Assembly (NCBI GenBank): GCA_052380005.1
Contig: JBQTCJ010000018.1
DNA length: 64,000 bases
DNA from: Salinarimonas sp052380005
Lineage (GTDB): Bacteria > Pseudomonadota > Alphaproteobacteria > Rhizobiales > Beijerinckiaceae
Strand: one strand, 5' to 3'
The number at the start of each line of letters is the position of its first letter. Position 1 is the first letter of the stretch. Position numbers and translations under genes: made by a program. Under the pieces are notes generated by a model. The model ran no database searches. It saw only the letters and a list, made by a program, of their open reading frames with translations, and was not told where the DNA came from. Positions 10,428 through 22,153 of this stretch are shown here, one piece after another.

Positions 10428-11062
10428 CGCGTCGGGGCTCCGGGTGTGGCGTTGGTCGGGATGTCGTCGTGTGGGGCGGGGCCGTCCGCACCCGTGAGCT
10501 TGCCGGCGATCTCGGCGGCGAGCGCGGCGCCGTCGCGCACCACGCCGCCGTCTGCCCATTCGAAGCGCGCGTCGCCGCGCGCGATGTCGGCCTCGCCGAT
10601 GACGACGAGCCGGCCCTCGAAGCCGCGCTCGCGGGCGAGCCCCTTGATCATGCGCTCGACGTCGTCGACGAGGCTCTCCTCGACGCGCACGACGAGGTGC
10701 GGCACGCCGCGCAGGTGCGCGAAGGCCTCGCGCGCCGCCTCCATGATCGTGTCGAGCGGAAAGCGGTCGAGGGCCGCGCCGGCGAGCGTGCGCGCCAGGG
10801 TCTCGGCGAAGGCGATGGCCTCCGTCTCGAGCGCCCGCCCGCGGGCGTCGGCGTCGGCGAGGAGCGCGCGGGAGGCCTCGGCGATGCGCGCGAGCGTCTC
10901 GCGCTGGGTCGCGTCGGCCTCCGCCTGCGCCGCCGCGCGGCCCTCGGCGAGGCCGCGGGCGTGGCCGCGCGCCTCCGCCTGCGCGAGCGCCGCCTCGGCT
11001 TTCGGCGAGGGGGTGCCCTTGGGGCGGGAGAAGTCGCGGTCGAAGACGAAGCTGCCGCTCAT
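10424..11062 (-). CDS. fliH: Flagellar assembly protein FliH (FlbE) like
   Basis: This 212-residue protein occupies the FliH/FlbE slot between fliF and fliN. FliH binds the export ATPase FliI and docks it to the C-ring. Residues 20-90 are an Ala/Arg/Glu helix with repeated GxxxG-like spacing (ARGHARGLAEGRAAAQ), the hallmark of FliH. The C-terminal half is a compact alpha/beta domain. Sequence conservation in this family is low, so position supports the call as much as the motif does. It overlaps fliN by 4 bases and starts 1 base after the fliF stop. Confidence 0.78.
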   Translation of the reverse strand: MSGSFVFDRDFSRPKGTPSPKAEAALAQAEARGHARGLAEGRAAAQAEADATQRETLARIAEASRALLADADARGRALETEAIAFAETLARTLAGAALDRFPLDTIMEAAREAFAHLRGVPHLVVRVEESLVDDVERMIKGLARERGFEGRLVVIGEADIARGDARFEWADGGVVRDGAALAAEIAGKLTGADGPAPHDDIPTNATPGAPTR

Positions 11063-11063
11063 C

Positions 11064-12698
11064 TCAGCCTCTCTCGTGGATCCACTGGCGCATCACCGAC
11101 ACGGTTTCGGTCGGGCTCTGCTTGACGAGGTCGGCGACGCGCTCGAGCGATTCCTGCTGCACCTGCCCGTTCACCTTGGCCATCTCGATCATCTGCGAGG
11201 TCGCGTCCGACCGCGCCGGAAGCGCCGCCTTGCCGCCGCCGCCGCCACCCCCTTCGCCGCCGGCGATCGCCGCCACGTCGCCCCCGCCGGCGCCGGCGGT
11301 CACCAGGACGGGGGAGGCGGTGAACGCCCGCAGCATCGGCCGCAGAACGGTGAAGACGACGACGAGGGTGAGCAGGAAGAGCACGGCGAGCTCGATGGCG
11401 CGCAGCACGTCCTCGCGGGTCGGGTTGAGAAGGCTCTCGACGAGGGTCGGTTCCTCGGGCAGGAGCTCCGGCTGCGGCCCCTCGGCGAAGCGCAGGTTGA
11501 CCACCTCGATCTGATCACCGCGATCGGCGTCGAATCCGATCGCCGTGCGCACCAGCGCCTCGATGCGCTGCAGCTCCTCTGCGGTGCGCGGCTCGTAGGC
11601 GACGGTGCCGTCCGGCCCGGTCGCGTAGGCGCCGTCGACGAGGACGGCGACGGAGAGCCGCGAGAGCCGCGGGCCCTCCAGCATCTCGACGCGGGTCGAG
11701 CGGGAGATCTCGTAGTTGATCGTCTCTTCGGTCGTCTCCTGCTGGTCGCGCATGCCGGCGCCCGCCTGGTCGCCGCCCGCGCCCGGCAGCTCGTTGCCGA
11801 CGGTCACCCCGGCGTCGCCCTGGGTCGAGACGGCGTTGTCGGTGCGGGTCTGCATGGAACGCGCGACCTGGCCGTTGGGATCGAAGGTCTCCGAGCGCGC
11901 CTCGACGCGATTCGTGTCGAACTCGGCGGCGACCTGGACGCGCGTGCGCCCGCGCCCGACGATGCCCGCCACGATGTCCTCGACCTGGGCGCGCAGCCGA
12001 TTCTCGAAGCCGATGCGGGTCTCGTCCGCGGCGGCGGCGGCCATCGAATCGCCGGCGGTTGCGCCGTCGGCGAGGAGCCGGCCGCTCTCGTCGACGATGG
12101 AGATGCGGTCCGGGCGCAGGCCCTCGACGGCGGTCGCGACCAGGTGGCGCACGGCGCGCACCTGGGCCTGGTCGAGCTCGCCGCGCACCCGCAGCACGAT
12201 CGAGGCGCGCGGATCCTCGCGGTCGCGCTCGAACAGGCGGCGCTCGGGAATGGCGAGATGCACCCGCGCCGCCTCGACCCGCGCGAGCGAGGCGATGGTG
12301 CGCGACAGCTCGCCCTCGAGCGCCCGCAGCTGGTTGATGTTCTGCACGAAGCTCGTGGAGGAGAACGAATCACCCCGGTCGAAGATCTCGTAGCCGACGC
12401 CGGTGCCGGCGGGCAGGCCGTCGGACGCGAGCTCCATGCGAAGCCGTGCGAGATCCGCCCGCGCGGCGAGGATCACGCCGTCGCCGCGGGTCTCGTAGCG
12501 CACGCCGCGGGCCTCGAGCTCGCGCACCACGGCACCGGCGTCCGCCATCGAGAGATCGGCGTAGAGCACGCCCATGTCCGGCTGCGACATGCGCATGATC
12601 ACGAAGGCGAAGAAGCCCACGAGCGCCAGCGTCACCGCGCCCATCACCGCGAGGCGCGCCGGGCCGAGCCGGGTGAGGATCTCCATCGTCTGGTTCAC
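11064..12698 (-). CDS. fliF: Flagellar MS-ring protein FliF
   Basis: This 544-residue protein forms the membrane ring on which the flagellum is built. One membrane helix lies near residues 15-37 and a second near 425-448, flanking the periplasmic ring-building domains; MGVLYADLSMADAGAVV and YEISRSTRVEM fit the family. The cytoplasmic C-terminal tail that normally binds FliG is present (TVSVMRQWIHERG). The GTG at 12698 is preferred to the GTG at 12707, because AGGGG lies 10 bases before the former and only 1 base before the latter. It is the first gene of a four-gene operon. FliG, which often follows fliF, is absent. Confidence 0.93.
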   Translation of the reverse strand: MNQTMEILTRLGPARLAVMGAVTLALVGFFAFVIMRMSQPDMGVLYADLSMADAGAVVRELEARGVRYETRGDGVILAARADLARLRMELASDGLPAGTGVGYEIFDRGDSFSSTSFVQNINQLRALEGELSRTIASLARVEAARVHLAIPERRLFERDREDPRASIVLRVRGELDQAQVRAVRHLVATAVEGLRPDRISIVDESGRLLADGATAGDSMAAAAADETRIGFENRLRAQVEDIVAGIVGRGRTRVQVAAEFDTNRVEARSETFDPNGQVARSMQTRTDNAVSTQGDAGVTVGNELPGAGGDQAGAGMRDQQETTEETINYEISRSTRVEMLEGPRLSRLSVAVLVDGAYATGPDGTVAYEPRTAEELQRIEALVRTAIGFDADRGDQIEVVNLRFAEGPQPELLPEEPTLVESLLNPTREDVLRAIELAVLFLLTLVVVFTVLRPMLRAFTASPVLVTAGAGGGDVAAIAGGEGGGGGGGKAALPARSDATSQMIEMAKVNGQVQQESLERVADLVKQSPTETVSVMRQWIHERG

Positions 12699-12777
12699 GC
12701 GAAACACGCCCCTGGAATTCGTCCACCGGCCGGGCGGCTCGTGCCGGACCCGGTAGGCAGGAATTTCCCAGCGGACG

Positions 12778-12793
12778 GTGAACGACTGGTTAA
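12778..12793 (-). promoter_or_regulatory. Possible CtrA-binding site upstream of fliF
   Basis: Read toward fliF, the sequence is TTAA-N7-TTCAC, one base off the CtrA consensus TTAA-N7-TTAAC. It lies about 80 bases before the fliF start, in the gap shared with the divergent DMT transporter gene. Class II flagellar operons led by fliF are CtrA targets in Caulobacter. The match is imperfect and could be chance. Confidence 0.4.
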
Positions 12794-12897
12794 CGCCGCG
12801 CCGATCGTCCCGACGATGCGGGCCGCGCCGATTTGGGCTATCGCCGCGCCGCGATCCGCGCTATGACGCCGTTCCCCATACGTTCGGCTGCAGGCGC

Positions 12898-13782
12898 ATG
12901 GCTCCGCGCAACGTCACGATCGTGGTGCTCTGGATGGCCGGGGCGCTCGTCTCCTTCTCGGCCATCGCGGTTGCCGTGCGCGAGCTTTCGGGCGCGCTGT
13001 CGGTATTCGAGATGCTCGCCTTCCGCAACGCGGCGGGGCTCCTCGGCATCCTCGTCGCGGCGCTGCTCGTGCCCCGCATGCGCGCGAGCCTCTCCGCCCG
13101 GCGGCTGGGGCGGCACGCCCAGCGCAACGTCGTGCACTTCGCCGGCCAGTACGCCTGGACCGTGGGCGTCACGCTCCTGCCGCTCGCCGTCGTCTTCGCG
13201 GTGGAGTTCACGGCCCCCGCGCTCACCGCGCTGCTCGCCGTGCTGCTGCTCGGAGAGCGGCTGACGCGCACGCGGGCTCTGGCGATCGGGCTCGGCTTCC
13301 TCGGGGTTCTCGTGATCGTCCGCCCGGGGGCGGGTGAGGTCGGCTGGCCGGCGCTCCTCGTGCTGTTCGCCGCCTTCGCCTTCGCGCTCACCGCCATCGC
13401 CACGAAGAGCCTCACGCGCACCGAGACGACGGCCTCGATCATGCTCTGGATGAACGCGATGCAATTGCCGCTCAACCTCGCCGGCGCGGGCGAGGGCTAT
13501 CTCGCCAGGCTCGCGGAGGCGCCCGTCCTGCCGCTCGCGGCCCTGGCGATCTGCGGCTTCTCGGCCCATTGGTGCCTCACCAACGCCTACCGCAACGGAG
13601 ACGCCATCATGGTCGTGCCGCTCGACTTCCTGCGCATTCCCCTGATCGCCGTCGTGGGCCTCGTGCTCTACGCCGAGCCGCTCGACCCGTTCGTCTTCGT
13701 CGGCGCAGGGATCATCGTCGCGGGGATCCTCGTCAACCTGCGCGCCGAGACGGCGCGCGCGCCGCGGCCGCGGGGGGCGTGA
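12898..13782 (+). CDS. DMT-superfamily (EamA) transporter
   Basis: This 294-residue inner-membrane protein has about ten hydrophobic helices in two EamA repeats. The first repeat ends with the family pattern FTAPALTALLAVLLLGERLTR; the second has a matching segment ending GAGIIVAGILVNL. EamA proteins export or import small metabolites such as amino acids or nucleosides; the substrate cannot be told from sequence. The ATG at 12898 is chosen because the upstream frame lies in the fliF control region. It is followed 1 base later by a helicase gene, which suggests co-transcription. Confidence 0.85.
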   Translation: MAPRNVTIVVLWMAGALVSFSAIAVAVRELSGALSVFEMLAFRNAAGLLGILVAALLVPRMRASLSARRLGRHAQRNVVHFAGQYAWTVGVTLLPLAVVFAVEFTAPALTALLAVLLLGERLTRTRALAIGLGFLGVLVIVRPGAGEVGWPALLVLFAAFAFALTAIATKSLTRTETTASIMLWMNAMQLPLNLAGAGEGYLARLAEAPVLPLAALAICGFSAHWCLTNAYRNGDAIMVVPLDFLRIPLIAVVGLVLYAEPLDPFVFVGAGIIVAGILVNLRAETARAPRPRGA

Positions 13783-13783
13783 G

Positions 13784-14875
13784 ATGGCGTGGTCGGGACA
13801 GCAGGAGGCGGCGCTCGCCGCCGTCGGCGCCTGGCTGAAGGCGGGCGAGCCGCAGGTGTTCCGCCTGTTCGGCTTCGCCGGCACGGGCAAGACCACGCTC
13901 GCGCGCCACCTCGCCGAGGGGATCGACGGTGAGGTCGCCTTCGGCGCCTTCACCGGCAAGGCGGCGTCCGTGATGCGCGCCAAGGGCTGCACGGACGCCT
14001 CCACCATCCACGCCATGATCTACCGCTCACGCGGGGACGAGGAGGAGGGGCCCTCCTTCACGCTCAACCGCTCGGGGCCCGCCGCCAAGGCGGATCTCAT
14101 CGTCATCGACGAATGCTCGATGGTGGACGAGGAGCTCGGCCGCGACCTCCTCACCTTCGGCAAGCCGGTGCTGGTGCTCGGTGACCCGGCACAGCTGCCG
14201 CCGGTGAAGGGCGGGGGCTTCTTCACCGACGCCGAGCCCGACGTCATGCTCACCGAAGTCCACCGCCAGGCGGCGGACAACCCGATCGTCCACCTGTCGA
14301 TGCTGATCCGCGAGGGCGGGCGGCTCGACTACGGCACCTGGGGCGAGAGCCGCGTGATCCACCGCCGCGACGTCGACGCCGGGATGGTGCAGGCGGCGAA
14401 CCAGGTGCTGGTCGGCATGAACAAGACGCGGCGCCTCTACAACGGGCGGATCCGAGAGCTCAAGGGCCTGCGCGACCCCTATCCCGCGGCGGACGAGAAG
14501 CTCGTGTGCCTGCGCAACGACAAGAGCAAGGGCCTCCTCAACGGCGGGCTGTGGACCGTGACGGAGGCGAAGCATTGGCCCAACCGCGGCCTCGTCGCCA
14601 TGCGCGTCGCCGCCGAGGAGAACCCGCGCCAGACGGTCAAGGTCGAGGTCCCCACCGCCTTCTTCGAGGGCGGCGACGAGGATCTGCCCTACGCCTTGCG
14701 CCGGCAGCACGACGAGCTCACATACGGCTACGCGCTCACCGTCCACAAGGCGCAGGGCTCGCAGTGGGACGACGTGGTGCTGTTCGACGAGAGCTTCGCC
14801 TTCCGTGAGCACCGCGCGCGCTGGCTCTACACGGGGCTGACCCGGGCGGCGGAGCGCATCGTCGTGGTGCGTTGA
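13784..14875 (+). CDS. Small superfamily 1 DNA helicase (RecD/Dda-like)
   Basis: This 363-residue ATPase has Walker A GFAGTGKTT (about residues 27-35), Walker B VIDECSMVD (about 106), motif III LVLGDPAQLPPV (about 129), and the C-terminal helicase motif TVHKAQGSQWDDV (about 322) with LYTGLTRAAERIV at the end. This is the Dda/RecD2 group that unwinds DNA 5' to 3'. It lacks the N-terminal extensions of RecD2 and is short enough to be phage-derived, but base composition is like its neighbours. Its cellular role is not known from sequence. Confidence 0.85.
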   Translation: MAWSGQQEAALAAVGAWLKAGEPQVFRLFGFAGTGKTTLARHLAEGIDGEVAFGAFTGKAASVMRAKGCTDASTIHAMIYRSRGDEEEGPSFTLNRSGPAAKADLIVIDECSMVDEELGRDLLTFGKPVLVLGDPAQLPPVKGGGFFTDAEPDVMLTEVHRQAADNPIVHLSMLIREGGRLDYGTWGESRVIHRRDVDAGMVQAANQVLVGMNKTRRLYNGRIRELKGLRDPYPAADEKLVCLRNDKSKGLLNGGLWTVTEAKHWPNRGLVAMRVAAEENPRQTVKVEVPTAFFEGGDEDLPYALRRQHDELTYGYALTVHKAQGSQWDDVVLFDESFAFREHRARWLYTGLTRAAERIVVVR

Positions 14876-14971
14876 CGCCCGCCGCGATCGGGCGCTTGCC
14901 CGGACCCGCCGCCGCTGCTACTCGGCAGCGACGACAGCCGCCGCGGCGAGAGCGGCCGAGGAAACGACCGA

Positions 14972-15694
14972 GTGCTCAACCGCTTCCGCAGCCCCGAGAG
15001 CCGCATGAGCCGCCGGCTCGCCCGCATCGCGCGCTGGGATCGCCCGATCGAGGGCGCCTTCGGCCGTCTGCGCGCCTGGACGCACATGGCGCTCGCCGAC
15101 CACGGCGTCTTCCGCTTCGCCTACCTGAACCTGCACCGGGTCTCCGGCGAGCTTTGGCGCGCGGCGCAGCCGGCGCCGCACCAGCTCGCACGCCTGCGCG
15201 ACGAAGGTCTGCGCACGGTCGTCTACCTGCGCGGCGGGCGCGAGCACGGCTCGTGGCAATTGCAGAAGGAGAGCTGCGAGGCGCTCGGCCTGACGCTCGT
15301 CGACTTCGTGGTGCGCTCGCGCGCGGCGCCCGACAAGGAGACGCTGCTGCGCGCCCGCGCCTTTTTCGAGGAGCTCCAGTATCCGGCGCTCGTTCATTGC
15401 AAATCGGGGGCGGACCGCGCCGGCTTCATGTCGGCGCTCTACCTCGTCGTCCACGAGGGCCGCAGCGCCGACGAGGCTTTGCGGCAGCTCTCGCTGCGCT
15501 ACGGCCACTTCCGCTTCGCCAAGACAGGCATCCTCGACGCCTTCTTCGAGCGCTGGCGCGACGAGGGCGAGGCGCGGGGGCTCACGTTCGAGGAGTGGGT
15601 CGAGACCCGCTACGATCCCGACGCCCTCACCCGGGAGTTCAAGCCGGGCCTCGTGTCGGACATCCTCGTCGACCGCGTGATGCGCCGCGAGTGA
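14972..15694 (+). CDS. Tyrosine/dual-specificity phosphatase family protein
   Basis: This 240-residue cytoplasmic protein carries the protein tyrosine phosphatase loop HCKSGADRAG (about residues 146-155), that is HCx5R with the catalytic Cys and Arg, and an upstream Asp in LTLVDFVV that may act as general acid. The early motif VSGELWRAAQPAPHQL resembles the N-terminal part of bacterial DSP-like enzymes. The substrate could be a phosphoprotein, a phosphoinositide-like lipid or an RNA end. The GTG start at 14972 is uncertain; an ATG at 15005 is an alternative. It stands alone between the helicase and the convergent isomerase gene. Confidence 0.8.
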   Translation: MLNRFRSPESRMSRRLARIARWDRPIEGAFGRLRAWTHMALADHGVFRFAYLNLHRVSGELWRAAQPAPHQLARLRDEGLRTVVYLRGGREHGSWQLQKESCEALGLTLVDFVVRSRAAPDKETLLRARAFFEELQYPALVHCKSGADRAGFMSALYLVVHEGRSADEALRQLSLRYGHFRFAKTGILDAFFERWRDEGEARGLTFEEWVETRYDPDALTREFKPGLVSDILVDRVMRRE

Positions 15695-15734
15695 GCCGGC
15701 GCCCGCCGACGCATGCGCCGCCGGGCGCGCCGCG

Positions 15735-16637
15735 TCACTGCTGCGCGGGCGCGGGCGTCTCGCCCTCGCCGGCTTCGTCGGGGCGCGCGATCTCGACGCC
15801 CTCGCGCAGGGACAGGAGCAGCGCCTGCTGCGCCTGCCTGGCGAGGAAGGTGTCGATCTGCTCGCGCATCTCCTCGAAGCTCGGCGTCGGCCGCGCGCGG
15901 CGCTCCTCGACCTTGATGACGTGCCAGCCGAACTGGCTCTGCACCGGCTGCGAGACCGCGCCCGGCTCGAGCGCGAAGGCCGCCTCGGCGAAGGGGGCGA
16001 CCATCTGGCCGCGCGTGAAGAAGCCGAGATCCCCACCGCGTGTGGCGGAGCCGCGGTCGGTGGAGAGGTCGGTGGCGATCTCCTCGAAGGAGTCTCCGGC
16101 GGCGACGCGGTCGACGACGGCCTGCGCCTCCTCCTGCGTCTCCACCAGGATGTGACGCGCGCGCACCTCCTGCTCGGGCTCCACCTCGGCCACCATCTCG
16201 TCGTAGACGGCGCGGGCGGCCTCCTCGGTGACGGCGGCGTCGATCGTGTCCTCGAGCAGCGACTCGAGCAGCAGCTTGTCGCGCTGGTAGGCGAGGCGCC
16301 GCTCGAACGTCTCGCTCGCGCCGATGCCGGCCTCCTCGGCCGCCCGGGCGGCGAGCTCGAGGTTGACGAGGTAGTTGATCAGCGTCTCGCGGCGCTGCGC
16401 GTCGTTCATCCCTGGCAGCGGCAGAGCCGGGTCCTGCGCCGCGAGCGCGATGTCGCCCTCGGTGATCTCGATGCCGTTCACGGTGGCGACGACGGTCGCC
16501 GGATCGACCGGCGCGGGCTCGGCGGCGGCGGTTTCGGCGGCGGGCGCGGCATTGTCCTGCGCCAGCGCGGCCGCGGGGATCGCGGTGCCGACGAGGAGCG
16601 CGAGGGCGAGGCGGGGGAGAAGGGCGTTCGACGGCAT
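15735..16637 (-). CDS. Periplasmic parvulin-type peptidyl-prolyl isomerase
   Basis: This 300-residue folding factor has a signal peptide (about residues 1-25, ending ALAQD), a SurA/PrsA-like N-terminal chaperone region (NGIEITEGDIAL onward), and one parvulin domain marked by VRARHILVETQEEA (about 158), GGDLGFFTRGQM (about 200) and FGWHVIKVEE (about 243). It should catalyse prolyl isomerisation of outer-membrane or exported proteins. The start at 16637 is chosen for its signal peptide and the AGAGGAC ribosome site. It is divergent from secA, so the translocase and a periplasmic folding factor share a control region. Confidence 0.9.
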   Translation of the reverse strand: MPSNALLPRLALALLVGTAIPAAALAQDNAAPAAETAAAEPAPVDPATVVATVNGIEITEGDIALAAQDPALPLPGMNDAQRRETLINYLVNLELAARAAEEAGIGASETFERRLAYQRDKLLLESLLEDTIDAAVTEEAARAVYDEMVAEVEPEQEVRARHILVETQEEAQAVVDRVAAGDSFEEIATDLSTDRGSATRGGDLGFFTRGQMVAPFAEAAFALEPGAVSQPVQSQFGWHVIKVEERRARPTPSFEEMREQIDTFLARQAQQALLLSLREGVEIARPDEAGEGETPAPAQQ

Positions 16638-16889
16638 GCGTGTCCTCTGGGGGCGTCTCTGGGCGCGACGCGTGGGGCGCCGGACGCGCCCCCGTATCGA
16701 CGGGATCTCGTCGAAGGTCTGGCCCATCGGGCGGTGCAATGCAAGCCGTGCGGGGGCGCGCGCCCGCCGTCCGGTGCCTCCTCACCCGCGCGTGATCGCC
16801 CCCGCTCCTTTCGGATGCGCTCCTCGATGATTAGGTCTATATAGCGCGCACCCGCCGCATCCGACGACCCACTGAGACGACAGGACCCC

Positions 16890-19709
<2,820 letters not shown>

Positions 19710-19735
19710 GCGTGCTGGCGTGAGGCCGCGCATCC

Positions 19736-19764
19736 GGCGCCCGTGCGGCTTCCCCACGGGCGCC
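19736..19764 (+). terminator. Hairpin downstream of secA
   Basis: GGCGCCCGTG (19736-19745) pairs with CACGGGCGCC (19755-19764) around a 9-base loop, 27 bases after the secA stop. A U-tract is lacking, so termination may be partial. The next gene begins 46 bases later. Confidence 0.55.
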
Positions 19765-19809
19765 CCGATCGCCTAGTCTCGCGGACCGATCCCTGCTCGC
19801 GAGGCCGCG

Positions 19810-20775
19810 ATGGAAAAGCCCCTGATCCTGATGCCCGCCCGGATGATGCCGCTCGTCGTGGAGCGGCTCTCCGAGCGCTTTCGCCTGGTGCGGCTGTGGG
19901 ACGAGGCGGATCGCGACGGCTGGCTCGCGGTGCACGGCGCCCGGGTGCGCGGCATCGCGGCGGGGGCGCACCACGCGATCGACGACGCGCTGATGGCGCG
20001 GCTGCCCGCGCTCGAGATCGTGGCGAGCTTCGGGGTCGGCTACGACCACGTGGACGCGGCGGCCGCCGCGCGCCGGGGCGTGGTCGTCACCAACACGCCC
20101 GACGTCCTCACCGAGGAGGTGGCGGACCTCACGATCGGCCTCCTGCTCGCCACCCTGCGTCGCCTGCCGCAGGCGGAGCGGTATCTGCGCGCCGGGCGCT
20201 GGAAGGCTGAGGGGCCGTTCCCGCTCTCGCCGACGCTGCGCACGCGCACGGTGGGCATCCTCGGCTACGGCCGCATCGGCAAGGCGATCGCGCGCCGCCT
20301 CGACGCCTTCGGCGTGACGGTGGTCTATCACGGCCGCCGGCGCCAGGAGGGCGTGACGCACCGGCATTACGACAGCCTCCTCGAGATGGCGCGCGCCGTC
20401 GACACGCTGATCTGCGTCGCGCCGGGCGGCGCGGGTACGCGCCACCTGGTCTCGACGCCGGTGCTGGAGGCGCTCGGCCCCGCCGGCGTCCTGATCAACG
20501 TCGGGCGCGGATCGGTGGTGGACGAGGCGGCGCTCGTCGCCGCGCTCGAGGCGGGGACGATCCTCTCGGCGGGCCTCGACGTGTTCGAGGACGAGCCGAA
20601 CGTCCCCGATGGGCTCCTCGCCCGCGACGACGTCGTGCTGCTCCCGCACGTCGGCTCCGCCTCGGTGCACACCCGCGAGGCGATGGGCCGGCTCGTCGTC
20701 GACAACCTCGCCTCCTGGTTCGAGGGCGCGGGGCCGCTGACGCCGGTGGAGGAGACGCCCTGGGGGCGCGGATAG
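19810..20775 (+). CDS. 2-hydroxyacid dehydrogenase (hydroxypyruvate/glyoxylate reductase family)
   Basis: This 321-residue enzyme has the NAD(P) motif VGILGYGRIGKAIA (about residues 149-162), the catalytic Arg in INVGRGSVVDE (about 235), the Glu in AGLDVFEDEPN (about 262) and the His in LLPHVGSASVHTR (about 282). It reduces a short 2-keto acid, most likely glyoxylate or hydroxypyruvate. It is shorter and only distantly related to the enzyme at 6925-7923. It converges on the leftward accessory genes. Confidence 0.88.
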   Translation: MEKPLILMPARMMPLVVERLSERFRLVRLWDEADRDGWLAVHGARVRGIAAGAHHAIDDALMARLPALEIVASFGVGYDHVDAAAAARRGVVVTNTPDVLTEEVADLTIGLLLATLRRLPQAERYLRAGRWKAEGPFPLSPTLRTRTVGILGYGRIGKAIARRLDAFGVTVVYHGRRRQEGVTHRHYDSLLEMARAVDTLICVAPGGAGTRHLVSTPVLEALGPAGVLINVGRGSVVDEAALVAALEAGTILSAGLDVFEDEPNVPDGLLARDDVVLLPHVGSASVHTREAMGRLVVDNLASWFEGAGPLTPVEETPWGRG

Positions 20776-20856
20776 GGCAGCCCCAACCGCCACCCCTCCG
20801 CAGTCGAGGACGGAGGACGGAGGCGAATCGCAGATCCGCGGCCGACGGCCGAGAGA

Positions 20857-21258
20857 CTAGGAACCCGAAGCCGACCCGCTCGCCGCATCGGCGACCTCAC
20901 CGCGCGCGTCCGCCAGCAGCGCGGCGAGTGCGCCGGCGGCCGCGTCGTGCGCGGCGACGGCGGCGGCGACGGCGGCTCGGTCTCCGGCCGCCTCTGCGCG
21001 GGTGCGGTCGTGATCGGCGCGGCCGACGGCGAGGTCGAGCGCATGCCAGCGTGCCAGCGCGTCCGCGGCGCCCGGGACGAAGGCCGCCGCGCGGGCGTCG
21101 AGCGCGGCCTTCAGGCGCCAGCGTGCGGTCGTGTGCGCGCAGGCCAGGTTGTCCGCCCGCGCGGCCCGATGGCAGAAGGCGCGGTCGGCGCGGCCCTCGT
21201 GGGCGAGGCCGCAACGAGTGACGTGGAGCGTCGACAAGTCGTCGATGAACCCGGCCAC
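20857..21258 (-). CDS. Small Ala/His-rich protein of unknown function
   Basis: This 133-residue protein is not recognised. A GTG at 21258 follows a good GAGGAG ribosome site. The product starts AGFIDDLSTLHVTRCG, has three early cysteines and several His/Asp residues, and ends in an Ala-rich helix with many Arg/Asp pairs. No signal peptide or membrane helix is apparent. It lies 138 bases downstream of a tail-collar gene on the same strand and may share its transcript. A shadow of composition bias cannot be excluded, but the ribosome site and the Cys/His/Trp content argue for a real gene. Confidence 0.5.
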   Translation of the reverse strand: MAGFIDDLSTLHVTRCGLAHEGRADRAFCHRAARADNLACAHTTARWRLKAALDARAAAFVPGAADALARWHALDLAVGRADHDRTRAEAAGDRAAVAAAVAAHDAAAGALAALLADARGEVADAASGSASGS

Positions 21259-21396
21259 GATGGCTCTCCTCGTCGGCTGCGGCGCAGCGATGCGTGGGCA
21301 GACCCATGTCGGCGTCCCGGGGCGGAGCACGCACCGCTCCGGGGCCGGCGACCTCACGCGGGCGGCTCCAGGGCCGGCCCGGGCTCGTGCGCCTCG

Positions 21397-21972
21397 TCAC
21401 GGACGCGGCGGGAAGATGCCCTGGAGGCAGATGATGAAGGAGATGCCGAGGAAGGGCTGACGGTTCTCGTGCGGCTGGCTGCCGCCGTTGACGGCGGTCT
21501 GGACCGCGACGCTGCCCTGGGCGAGGGTGACGTTGCCGCCCGCCGTCGTCGTGTAGATCTTGGCCGCGCCGTTGTCGCGGCCGATCTCCGCCTCGCCGAT
21601 GCCCAGGTAGCCCCCGGAGATCGGGTTCGCGTCGGTGCCCGGCATGGCGCGTGCCACGATCTCGCCGGTGGCGGCGTGATCGTGAGTGGGCATCTGGCTC
21701 GTGATGAGCGTCACCGTCTCGGTGCCCGACATGGCGCCGAGCGGGTAGGTGCTCAGGCCGTTCCCCGGGCCCATGCCGCCGCCCACGGGGACGCGAGAGC
21801 GCAGATCCGGCAGCATGAAGGTGGTGGAGCCGTTGCCTCCGTAGGTCGTGCCGATGAGGCTGAACAGCGCCGTGTTCTGCGCGATGCTGAGCGTCTGCCC
21901 CGCGCAATAGGCGAATTGCTGCGGCGCGAAGTTCGGCGCCCAGATCAGAACCGTCCCGATATAGTAGTCCAT
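21397..21972 (-). CDS. Phage tail collar domain protein (microcystin-dependent-protein family)
   Basis: This 191-residue protein has the tail-collar fold marked by IGTVLIWAPNFAP (residues 5-17), CAGQTLSIAQNTALFSLIG (about 23-41), TTYGGNGSTTFMLPDLRSRV (about 42-61), MPTHDHAATG (about 92-101) and the C-terminal FLGISFIICLQGIFPP. In phage this fold forms short tail-fibre trimers; bacterial chromosomal copies (MdpB type) are of uncertain function and often come in tandem. No phage structural genes are nearby. A second copy of identical length lies 181 bases upstream on the same strand, which indicates duplication. Confidence 0.88.
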   Translation of the reverse strand: MDYYIGTVLIWAPNFAPQQFAYCAGQTLSIAQNTALFSLIGTTYGGNGSTTFMLPDLRSRVPVGGGMGPGNGLSTYPLGAMSGTETVTLITSQMPTHDHAATGEIVARAMPGTDANPISGGYLGIGEAEIGRDNGAAKIYTTTAGGNVTLAQGSVAVQTAVNGGSQPHENRQPFLGISFIICLQGIFPPRP

Positions 21973-22153
21973 CGTCCCCTCCAGGTAGGCTGCGGGCCGC
22001 GGTGCCGGCTGAGGTTGCCGGTGCGGCGGGCGCGAGCGGAGAGGACCACGGTGCAGCTTACCGGGAGATGACTATCAGGCGTAGAATAGCTTCATGGTTA
22101 CCGTTAGGTGAAGCGTGACGCCCCGAGCGCTCGGCGCGTCACGGGTGTGCCGA

